Of a DNA stretch of 13,118 nucleotides, positions 7,091 to 13,118 are shown in pieces. The stretch covers positions 1-13,118 of the forward strand of contig QHPA01000082.1 in the NCBI GenBank assembly GCA_003218935.1. Reading direction: 5' to 3'. How positions within the stretch are numbered: position 1 is the first letter of the stretch; each line of letters starts with the position of its first letter. The notes under the pieces were generated by a model. It worked only from the letters and a program-made list of their open reading frames with translations. It ran no database searches and was not told the DNA's origin. This stretch comes from Verrucomicrobiota bacterium. GTDB taxonomy: Bacteria; Verrucomicrobiota; Verrucomicrobiia; Limisphaerales; AV2. The position numbers and the translations under genes are program-made.

Positions 7091-8107
7091 TCACGGCGAA
7101 TCCGGCTCCGAATCATCCTCGGCCTTCCTGGCGGCGGAGTGCCCCCTGCGCGCCACGATCAGGGAAAAGATCATCGAGGTCAGAATGATTGAAGCCACTA
7201 CGGCAAGCGATACATTCGGGTCAATCTCGATCTGGAACCAACGCGCTTCCCTGAGTTCGTGTTCCTTGAGATGGGGATCGAGCAGCATTTTGACACCGAT
7301 GAATGCCAGCACGATGGAGAGACCGACTTTGAGGTAACGAAAATAGCCAATCGCGCCCGCCAGAACGAAATACAGGGAGCGCAAACCGAGGATGGCAAAC
7401 ACGTTCGACGTGAACACGATGAACGGATCCGTCGTCAGACCGAAGATGGCTGGGATCGAGTCCACCGCGAAAATGACGTCGGTGGTTTCGACCATCAACA
7501 ACACAATCGCCAGGGGCGTCAGCGCCCGACGCCCATCCACGTGGGCGATAAATTTTTGCCCGGCGAAGGTGTTCACGACCGGATACACCTTCTGGGCGAG
7601 TCGGATGACGGGGTTTTTTTCCGGATGCACACCTTCCTCCTCCGCGAACATCATCTTGAGGCTGCTATAAATCAGAAAAGCGCCGAACAAATAAAGCAGC
7701 CATTCAAAGCGCTCGATCAGGCTGACCCCGGCCAGGATCATCAATCCCCGCATGATCAGCGCGCCCAGGATCCCCCAAAACAGCACGCGATGCTGGTGCT
7801 CGGTCGGGATGCGAAAATAGGCGAAGATCAGCGCGATGACGAACACATTGTCCATCGACAAGGACAATTCAGTGATGTAACCGGTGATGAACAGCAGCGT
7901 TTTCTTTTCGCCCAGGTTTGGCTTCACGAAGGCGAAGGCAAAAACCAGCGCCAGGCCAAACCAAACCACGGTCCAGGTGAACGCTTCCTGGAACCTGACG
8001 ACGTGAGCGCGACGATGAAACACGCCCAGGTCCAGCGACAGAAAAAGCAGAACAACGACAATGAAGCCTGCCCAGTGAAAGGGCGTGATTTCAACCTGAC
8101 CGAGCAT
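7091..8107 (-). CDS. TerC/Alx family integral membrane protein (probable manganese exporter)
   Basis: A polytopic membrane protein of 338 residues from the ATG at 8107; the in-frame extension to 8314 overlaps the secDF 3' end and is not hydrophobic. Start MLGQVEITPFHWAGFIVVVL is followed by about eight to nine hydrophobic segments. Two TerC signatures carry the intramembrane acidic residues: ELSLSMDNVFV (80-90) and VETTDVIFAVDSIPAIFG (206-223), then LGLRSLYF (240-247). The length and LSMDN motif fit the Alx subgroup better than short TerC proteins of tellurite operons, and no tellurite genes are nearby. Characterised relatives (E. coli Alx, B. subtilis MeeF/MeeY) export Mn2+, and the Bacillus proteins help metalate secreted enzymes. 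The start lies 10 nt after the secDF stop, preceded by weak GCAGGG, so it is co-transcribed with secDF. The charged C-terminal tail is probably cytoplasmic or exposed. Confidence 0.93.
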   Translation of the reverse strand: MLGQVEITPFHWAGFIVVVLLFLSLDLGVFHRRAHVVRFQEAFTWTVVWFGLALVFAFAFVKPNLGEKKTLLFITGYITELSLSMDNVFVIALIFAYFRIPTEHQHRVLFWGILGALIMRGLMILAGVSLIERFEWLLYLFGAFLIYSSLKMMFAEEEGVHPEKNPVIRLAQKVYPVVNTFAGQKFIAHVDGRRALTPLAIVLLMVETTDVIFAVDSIPAIFGLTTDPFIVFTSNVFAILGLRSLYFVLAGAIGYFRYLKVGLSIVLAFIGVKMLLDPHLKEHELREARWFQIEIDPNVSLAVVASIILTSMIFSLIVARRGHSAARKAEDDSEPDSP

Positions 8108-8117
8108 GACCCTGCGC

Positions 8118-10640
8118 TCAGGCCGCCTTGGCTGGCCGGTTGGCGCTGGCAGTGATGGCGCTGTCCATGACCACCTGGGAGGCGCCTCCCGTGGGCCGCT
8201 GACCTTTGTGCCACCAGAGCACCAGAGCGCTGGCGATGTAGATGCTCGAATAGGTGCCGGTGATGATGCCGACCAGGAACGTGAAGGCGAAATCGTTGAT
8301 GACGCCGCCTCCAAACAGATAGAGCGACAGCGTCGCCAAAAACACCGTTCCCGAAGTAATGATCGTGCGGCTTAATGTCCGGTTCAGCGCGTGGTTCATC
8401 AACTCCTTGAACGTGCCGCGCACGCCGAGCTTCAAGTCCTCGCGAATGCGGTCGAAGATGACAATGGTGTCGTTGATGGAGAAGCCGATGATGGTCAAAA
8501 TGGCGGCGACAATCGGCGCGCTCAACTCGCGGCCGGTCAGGAAAAACCAGCCCATGGTCATCAGCACGTCGTGGATGATCGCGATGACCGCGCCGACCGC
8601 GAAGGAAAATTCATAACGGAAAGCCACATAAACCAGGATGCCGAACATCGCCAGCAGCGCTGAAATGACCGCCGACTCCTGGATTTCCCGGCCGACGGTC
8701 GGCCCCACTTTGTCCAACTGGAGCCGCTCATATTTGGCGGCCGGGAATTGTTCTTTGAGCGCATCCTCCAGCCTGACTCCCGTCCCAAACGGAGTCGTTA
8801 TTTGAAGCGATCGCTTGCCGATGCCCGGATCTTTTTGGTACTGGATCGTTGCATCACCGATTCCGAGTTTGCCGATCATATCACGCAGCTTGTCCACTCC
8901 GACCTGCTCGCTCTCGACGTAAGCCAGCGTTAACCGGTCGCCGCCCGCAAAGTCCGGTCCGAGAACGTCCTTGCCGCGATACAAGCCGTACGCGTTTCCG
9001 ATCAGGATCAACGCCCAGGAGGCGATGAAAGCAGGGACAGCCCAGCGCATGAAATCGAAGTTCGCGCCGCGGATGATGTGCAGCATGTTCAGCGACTTGA
9101 TCAGATTCTTCTCCAACAACCAGTCGAAAATCAGGCGCGTGACCACCAACGCCGTGAACATGCTCGCCGTTACGCCGATGGTCAGCGAAACGCCGAAACC
9201 CTTCACGGGCCCTGTGCCGAGCCAGATCAGGATGACCGAAGAAATAAGCGTGGTCAGGTTGGAATCGAAGATCGTGCTGAAGGCCTTGTCGTAGCCGGCG
9301 TTCAGCGCGCCGCGCAACGATTTGGCGGCGGCCAGCTCTTCGCGGATGCGTTCATAAATCAGCACGTTGGCGTCCACCGCCATGCCGATCGTCAACACCA
9401 CGCCCGCGATGCCAGGCAACGTCAGCGTGGTGCCCAGCGAGCACATGACCCCGACCAGGATGATGATGTTCAGCATCAGCGCGACGTTGGCGACCAGTCC
9501 CGCCAGCATATAGTAAACCAGCATGAAGACCACGACTGCCGCCGTGCCAATCGCGGCGGCTTTGATGCCGCTGGCGATTGAGTCCTTGCCGAGCGAGGGA
9601 TCAACGTCGCGCTCCTCCGCGATTATGACCGGCGCTTCGAGCGGATTCAGCAACACGTTTTGTAATTCAAACGCTTCCTCCACCGTAAAGCCGCCGGAAA
9701 GCTCGCACGAACCACTGAGAATCGGCTCCCGGATTTCCGCCACCGACCTGAGCTGGCCGTCCAGGAGGATGGCCAAAAAGTGGTGCACGTTTTCACGCGT
9801 GATGTCGCCAAACAACGATCCGCCTTCCGCGTTGAAGTCGATGTGGATTTTCGGTTCATTGGTGACCGGATCGAAAAACACTCCGGCGTTCTTGATATAT
9901 TTGCCGGTCAAGCCGCGTTCGGGTGTTTTCTTGACCAGGTACGGCTCAAGACGGACCGGGCCTTTTGACTTCTTCTGCTGCCAGACCATGTTGGTGTAAC
10001 CGATGGCTGTCAGTCCTTTGGAAAGCAGTTCGGTGCTCTCCGGATGCACCATTCTGAATTCAAGAAATGCCGCGCGCTGAATCGTGCGTTCCGCGCTCTC
10101 CTTTTCCTGCTCGGACAAACCCGGCAACTGGATCAGGATCTTGTTTTCGCCCGCTTCCTGAATGACGGGCTCGGCGACACCGAACCGGTCCACGCGCTTG
10201 CGCAACACTTCCTGTGCTTGCGACAGCGCCCGGCTTCTTTGCTCGGCTTGCGCGAGCTTGTTGGTGTCCATCTCGACCAGGAACGATGTGCCGCCCTGCA
10301 GGTCGAGACCGAGCTTGATTTTGCCCGCCGCATCGCGCTGCAAGTGATGGAGAATGGCCAGGGTCGGTTCGGTCTCCGACGCGACGTCGACGAACGGAAA
10401 GTAGTGGGTCAGGTCGTTGGTGCCGACCGCCTGCAACAGATTGGCAAACGACCGGCCCGGGGCCTGTTGCTCCAATTGTTGGGCCCGGCTGAGGATCGCG
10501 GTGAAATTGGTGTCGGGGTTGACCGCGCGGCCCTTGAATTCCTCCAGCAGATCGCGGTTCGTTGGCGGGTAAGTTTCCCACAACGCCCAGGCCACGATAA
10601 AAACCACCAACAGCCATCTCCACCGATTGTTACGCTTCAT
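8118..10640 (-). CDS. secDF: Protein translocase subunit SecDF (SecD-SecF fusion)
   Basis: SecDF uses the proton gradient to pull preproteins through SecYEG. The 840-residue chain is SecD plus SecF in one polypeptide. It has TM1 at 8-25, then an exported region with DLQGG (113-117) and the P1 domain to about 345. The SecD membrane bundle spans about 358-510, with GMAVDANVLIYERIREE (419-435); D423 is the expected intramembrane aspartate of the proton-driven cycle. A SecF half starts around 528, with TM at about 533-552, PDFAGGD (562-568; family form DFTGG), periplasmic P4 to about 650, and a second bundle to 810 with GFSINDTIVIFDRIRED (719-735). The C-terminal tail is Ala/Ser-rich. It lies 12 nt after yajC and 10 nt before terC. 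The ATG at 10640 follows no Shine-Dalgarno motif. Single-chain SecDF is known in several phyla. Confidence 0.97.
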   Translation of the reverse strand: MKRNNRWRWLLVVFIVAWALWETYPPTNRDLLEEFKGRAVNPDTNFTAILSRAQQLEQQAPGRSFANLLQAVGTNDLTHYFPFVDVASETEPTLAILHHLQRDAAGKIKLGLDLQGGTSFLVEMDTNKLAQAEQRSRALSQAQEVLRKRVDRFGVAEPVIQEAGENKILIQLPGLSEQEKESAERTIQRAAFLEFRMVHPESTELLSKGLTAIGYTNMVWQQKKSKGPVRLEPYLVKKTPERGLTGKYIKNAGVFFDPVTNEPKIHIDFNAEGGSLFGDITRENVHHFLAILLDGQLRSVAEIREPILSGSCELSGGFTVEEAFELQNVLLNPLEAPVIIAEERDVDPSLGKDSIASGIKAAAIGTAAVVVFMLVYYMLAGLVANVALMLNIIILVGVMCSLGTTLTLPGIAGVVLTIGMAVDANVLIYERIREELAAAKSLRGALNAGYDKAFSTIFDSNLTTLISSVILIWLGTGPVKGFGVSLTIGVTASMFTALVVTRLIFDWLLEKNLIKSLNMLHIIRGANFDFMRWAVPAFIASWALILIGNAYGLYRGKDVLGPDFAGGDRLTLAYVESEQVGVDKLRDMIGKLGIGDATIQYQKDPGIGKRSLQITTPFGTGVRLEDALKEQFPAAKYERLQLDKVGPTVGREIQESAVISALLAMFGILVYVAFRYEFSFAVGAVIAIIHDVLMTMGWFFLTGRELSAPIVAAILTIIGFSINDTIVIFDRIREDLKLGVRGTFKELMNHALNRTLSRTIITSGTVFLATLSLYLFGGGVINDFAFTFLVGIITGTYSSIYIASALVLWWHKGQRPTGGASQVVMDSAITASANRPAKAA

Positions 10641-10652
10641 GGAACAGAAATT

Positions 10653-11009
10653 TTAGGCTTCGCTGGCGGCGCGTTCGGTGATTTCAGCAACCGCGCTCTT
10701 CAACACTTCCAGTTTCGTGTCCGCCGACCGGATGGTAACGGTTTTTTCCTGCACGCTGACGACGATTCCCATCACGCCGCCGCTGGTGACGACCTTGTCC
10801 TTCGGCTTGAGCGTCTTGAGCAACTGCTCGTGTTCTTTGGTTTTCTTTTGCTGCGGGCGGATCAGGATGAAGTAGAAAACGACGACCATCAGAACCAGCA
10901 TGGGCAGCGGCCCCTTGAGCAACTGCTCGAGGCCCTGCCCGGCCGGTGGAGCAGGATGATTCGGAGTCGTGCCCTGCGCCAGCACTGTGTTCAAAGCAGA
11001 AAAAGTCAT
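10653..11009 (-). CDS. yajC: Preprotein translocase subunit YajC
   Basis: YajC is the small single-pass partner of SecDF in the holotranslocon. The ATG at 11009 (MTFSALNTVLAQ) gives 118 residues, close to the family norm. An upstream in-frame ATG at 11060 would give 135 residues (MPNAVASLDLTALELSD added), so the start is not certain; no strong ribosome site decides it. A Pro/Gln-rich N-terminus precedes one transmembrane segment at about 35-51 (LPMLVLMVVVFYFILIRPQ), ending in the diagnostic RPQQKK. The cytoplasmic domain follows, with L..L..GD.V.TSGG-type sequence (LKPKDKVVTSGGVMGIV) and a beta-strand tail. Its position 12 nt before secDF supports the call. Confidence 0.94.
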   Translation of the reverse strand: MTFSALNTVLAQGTTPNHPAPPAGQGLEQLLKGPLPMLVLMVVVFYFILIRPQQKKTKEHEQLLKTLKPKDKVVTSGGVMGIVVSVQEKTVTIRSADTKLEVLKSAVAEITERAASEA

Positions 11010-11146
11010 GTCGCTCAATTCAAGAGCCGTCAAATCTAGGGATGCGACCGCATTTGGCAAGCGTTTTAGCCATCGTTTTATGCTTTAACGGGGCTGCTCC
11101 GACGTAAGTACTTGAAAAAATTTGGCGTTGATCGCGGGAATTTCGC

Positions 11147-11187
11147 TCCTCGTCCTCGTCGGTTCCAAGGCTTTTCGAGGACGAGGA
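11147..11187. repeat. 12-bp inverted repeat just after the tgt stop
   Basis: TCCTCGTCCTCG (11147-11158) pairs perfectly with CGAGGACGAGGA (11176-11187) around a 17-nt loop, beginning 6 nt beyond the tgt stop codon. In tgt mRNA this is a stable GC-rich hairpin. It is followed by GCGAAATTC rather than a U-run, so it is not a typical intrinsic terminator. It may stabilise the 3' end, attenuate read-through into yajC, or be a repeat remnant. The rest of the 183-bp tgt-yajC gap shows no other clear feature. Confidence 0.6.
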
Positions 11188-11192
11188 CTGCT

Positions 11193-12332
11193 TTATCGTT
11201 CTGTGTTCGCTCGCGCCAGAAGCACCTTTTGCGTGGGCACGTAACGGGCCACAAAATCGCGCCTGAACTCGGGGAAAGTTCCCGCGGCCAGGTGCGCGCG
11301 GACGTCCGCCATCAGCTTCAAATACATGTGGCTGTTGTGCACGCTCACCATCCGCAGACCGAGGATTTCGTTCACGTTCAGCAAATGGCGCAGATAAGCG
11401 CGCGTGAATTGGCGGCAGGCGAAACAGTCGCACCCCTCTTCAATCGGCCGGAAGTCCGCCTTGTTGAAACCGGCTTTGACGCTGACCGTCCCCTGATTCG
11501 TGAAGGCCGTGCCGTTGCGCGCCACGCGCGTTGGCAAAACGCAGTCGAACATGTCGATGCCGCGCGCGACCAACTCGACCAATTGCGCCGGCGTGCCCAG
11601 CCCCATCGCGTAACGCGGCAAGCGCGCCGGCAGGAACGGTCCCGTCAATTCAATCGCCTTGAAAATCTCCCGCTCCGGCTCGCCGACGCTCACGCCGCCG
11701 ATGGCGTAGCCATCAAATTCCATCGCGACGATGGCCTGCGCGCACTCCTCGCGCAGCGCGGCGTGGGTCCCGCCCTGGACGATGCCAAAGACCAATTGGC
11801 CGGACGCGCGCGGTTGCTCGCGGCACTCCTTCGCCCAGAGAGTGGTCCGCTCGACCGCGCTCCGGAAGTCGCGCGGCGTGCTGGTGTACGGCGGGCAATC
11901 GTCAAACGCCATGGCAATGTCCGAGCCGAGCTCGCGCTGGATTTCCATTGCCTCCTTTGGCCCGAGAAAGAGCAGTGCGCCGTCCAGATGCGAACGAAAT
12001 TCGACGCCGTGCGGTTTGATTTTTCGGATTTTGGCCAGGCTGAACACCTGAAACCCGCCGCTATCGGTCAAAATGGGATGCGGCCAATGGATGAATTGGT
12101 GCAAGCCGCCCGCGGCGCGAATGATTTCCAGACCGGGCCTGATCGAAAGATGGTAGGTATTGCCCAGAATGATTTGCGTCCCCATCTCGCGCAGCTCACG
12201 CGGATCGAGCGCCTTGACGCTCCCTTGCGTGCCGACAGGCATGAAGACCGGAGTGTCAACGACACCATGAGCGGTGGTTAAACGTCCCAGGCGGGCTTTG
12301 GAATTGGGATCAGACTTGAGCAGCTCGAACAT
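11193..12332 (-). CDS. tgt: Queuine/preQ1 tRNA-guanine transglycosylase Tgt
   Basis: Tgt swaps guanine-34 for preQ1 in the anticodon of Asp, Asn, His and Tyr tRNAs, on the route to queuosine. The 379 residues start MFELLKSDPNSKARLGRLTT. Motifs are TPVFMPVGTQGSVKAL (27-42), the general acid/base D90 in TDSGGFQVFSL, the base-pocket AFDDC (142-146; usually FDEC), VFGIVQGG (181-188), and nucleophile D263 in GIDMFDCVLPTRVARNG (258-274). The zinc site is C301, C303, C306 and H332, at spacings identical to E. coli Tgt. The protein is full length with no missing catalytic residue. Upstream lies a pseudopilin-like gene rather than queA; downstream, after 183 nt, is yajC, the usual neighbour. It is the first gene of the minus-strand run, behind a terminator, so its promoter should lie in 12333-12457. 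I cannot pick a convincing box there. Confidence 0.98.
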   Translation of the reverse strand: MFELLKSDPNSKARLGRLTTAHGVVDTPVFMPVGTQGSVKALDPRELREMGTQIILGNTYHLSIRPGLEIIRAAGGLHQFIHWPHPILTDSGGFQVFSLAKIRKIKPHGVEFRSHLDGALLFLGPKEAMEIQRELGSDIAMAFDDCPPYTSTPRDFRSAVERTTLWAKECREQPRASGQLVFGIVQGGTHAALREECAQAIVAMEFDGYAIGGVSVGEPEREIFKAIELTGPFLPARLPRYAMGLGTPAQLVELVARGIDMFDCVLPTRVARNGTAFTNQGTVSVKAGFNKADFRPIEEGCDCFACRQFTRAYLRHLLNVNEILGLRMVSVHNSHMYLKLMADVRAHLAAGTFPEFRRDFVARYVPTQKVLLARANTER

Positions 12333-12457
12333 GCGCTATGCCGTTTAAATCGAATTGCAGCGCCATTCAACGCAACAAAATCCAAGGCACAGCGAATAGA
12401 AGGATACAACAAAATTGAAAACAACGTATGGCCCGCACGCTTCGCCCGACCCTGATG

Positions 12458-12484
12458 AAAAACAGGACGGCCACAAAGCCGTCC
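12458..12484 (-). terminator. Intrinsic terminator after the pseudopilin-like gene
   Basis: On the minus strand, 22 nt beyond the stop at 12506, GGACGGC (12484-12478) pairs with GCCGTCC (12471-12465) around a 6-nt loop. A U-rich run, TGTTTTT, follows (12464-12458). A 7-bp GC-rich stem plus T-tract is a standard rho-independent terminator. It separates this gene's transcript from tgt. Confidence 0.78.
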
Positions 12485-12505
12485 CGCCAGCTCACATTTT
12501 CACAG

Positions 12506-13118
12506 TCAATAAGGCAGTGGATTACCGTCCACTCGAGCGGATGTTCTCTTTGCCATCCAGATTATGTCTGGATTATTCGGAACGCTTATCAGTCCACTCA
12601 TCGTTTGGTATTTGATTTTTGGGATTCCGTCCTGCCGAAGCCATTTGTGAATTTCCGAGTGTCCATCGGCGAACGACAAACCACACGCCCCATTATGGTA
12701 GGTGGCCGGAACATCAATCCATTTAGTTGCGCTGGCGGACGCCCAAAGCGCCACGGCCATGCCGCCATCATTAATACTGTCGGGATGTTCATCCAGGAGG
12801 ATCCATAGATTTGCCGGAGATGGATCCGTGATGAGGCTCAGCTTTCCATAGGTCCTGTATGGACCTCGCGTTGCAGTGTTCTGGCCGTAACTGCCTGTAA
12901 GCCACGGGCCGTCAACCGGAGGACTGCCGGCACTCAATTTGGTACCCACTGCCTGGCTCATGGAAAGACTTCGAACTCGCGGAAGTCCTGTGCGCCCCCG
13001 GCTTTTGCTTTGATCCGCAGGGCATTTATAAAGCCCGGGAGTTTGAGTATATGGTGCGAGCTTCGCGTACCTGACATCAATCAGATACAGAATATTTGTG
13101 TTGTCCGTGGCGCCATTA
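12506..13118 (-). CDS. H-X9-DG pseudopilin-like protein, C-terminal part (5' end outside window)
   Basis: The frame ending at TGA 12506 has no stop up to the right edge, so the ATG at 12961 is internal. The extra 52 codons read as YAKLAPYTQTPGLYKCPADQ followed later by PRVRSLSMSQAVG, a typical stretch of verrucomicrobial/planctomycetal prepilin-type proteins. About 203 residues are present. The conserved block LLDEHPDSINDGG and the H-X9-DG motif (His and Asp-Gly at 12697-12662, HNGACGLSFADG) mark the family. The prepilin signal and N-terminal helix would lie beyond 13118. Such proteins occur in many paralogues per genome. They are thought to be processed by prepilin peptidase and exported by a type II secretion/type IV pilus-like system, but their role is not established. 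A terminator follows at 12458-12484. tgt is next, on the same strand. Confidence 0.82.
   Translation of the reverse strand, partial: NGATDNTNILYLIDVRYAKLAPYTQTPGLYKCPADQSKSRGRTGLPRVRSLSMSQAVGTKLSAGSPPVDGPWLTGSYGQNTATRGPYRTYGKLSLITDPSPANLWILLDEHPDSINDGGMAVALWASASATKWIDVPATYHNGACGLSFADGHSEIHKWLRQDGIPKIKYQTMSGLISVPNNPDIIWMAKRTSARVDGNPLPY

Noticed and set aside
7091..8107. Tellurite-resistance role for the TerC protein
   Set aside because: No TerB/TerD/TerZ-type genes are nearby and the protein resembles the Alx subgroup; the sec operon context points to manganese handling instead.
7259..8155. 298-codon open frame on the + strand opposite terC
   Set aside because: Composition is Gln/His/Asp/Arg-rich as expected from the antisense of a hydrophobic membrane gene; no recognisable motif, and the minus-strand TerC signatures are unambiguous.
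10044..11039. 331-codon open frame on the + strand opposite secDF and yajC
   Set aside because: Crosses two well-identified minus-strand genes and their intergenic gap; typical GC-rich antisense shadow.
11112..12281. 389-codon open frame on the + strand opposite tgt
   Set aside because: Fully overlaps a complete Tgt with all catalytic and zinc residues; the antisense translation is Arg/Ala/Asp-rich with no domain-like pattern and begins near the 11147 hairpin.
12333..12457. Promoter for tgt with AT-rich stretches around 12380-12425
   Set aside because: TATCCT and TTGTTT-like hexamers exist, but no pair has acceptable spacing and match; a promoter is expected here but I cannot place it.

Overview
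The window most likely comes from a member of the phylum Verrucomicrobia, probably the Pedosphaera/Limisphaerales branch (subdivision 3). This is judged from protein style, not from a marker gene. The clues are a multi-copy lamin-tail-domain surface protein ending in a 'FYRI'-type C-terminal domain, an H-X9-DG pseudopilin-like protein containing 'LDEHPDSINDG', a single-chain SecDF, moderately high GC, almost no Shine-Dalgarno motifs before the starts, and several different palindromic repeats in the gaps between genes.

Layout: at the left edge (1-1627, + strand) is the 3' part of a large secreted lamin-tail-domain protein. It converges on a run of eight complete genes, all on the minus strand: tgt (12332-11193), yajC (11009-10653), fused secDF (10640-8118), a TerC/Alx-family membrane protein (8107-7091), recJ (7008-5281), ispD (5179-4502), an S41 carboxyl-terminal processing protease (4258-2909) and tsaD (2841-1816). 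At the right edge (13118-12506, minus strand) is the 3' end of a pseudopilin-like gene. An intrinsic terminator at 12458-12484 closes it off from tgt.

Function: yajC, secDF and terC are separated by only 12 and 10 nt and almost certainly form one transcription unit for protein export. tgt-yajC-secDF is a widely conserved order, and recJ near secDF is seen in Firmicutes as well. The TerC protein sits inside this otherwise classical neighbourhood. TerC proteins are manganese exporters that have been linked to metal loading of secreted enzymes, so this placement is biologically meaningful. The rest is housekeeping: tRNA modification (Tgt, TsaD), DNA repair (RecJ), isoprenoid synthesis (IspD) and periplasmic proteolysis (S41).

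Non-coding structure: several gaps carry inverted repeats of different design. These are a nested four-hairpin element (1661-1766), a long-armed palindrome (4381-4469), a degenerate heptamer tandem repeat with an inverted partner (5187-5256), a compact palindrome just before recJ (7015-7069) whose end sequence recurs inside recJ (6445-6470), and a 12-bp stem after tgt (11147-11187). No gene-free stretch exceeds 300 bases. I see no tRNA, rRNA, CRISPR array, insertion sequence or clearly new enzymatic system. The unusual content is the repeat elements and the placement of terC.
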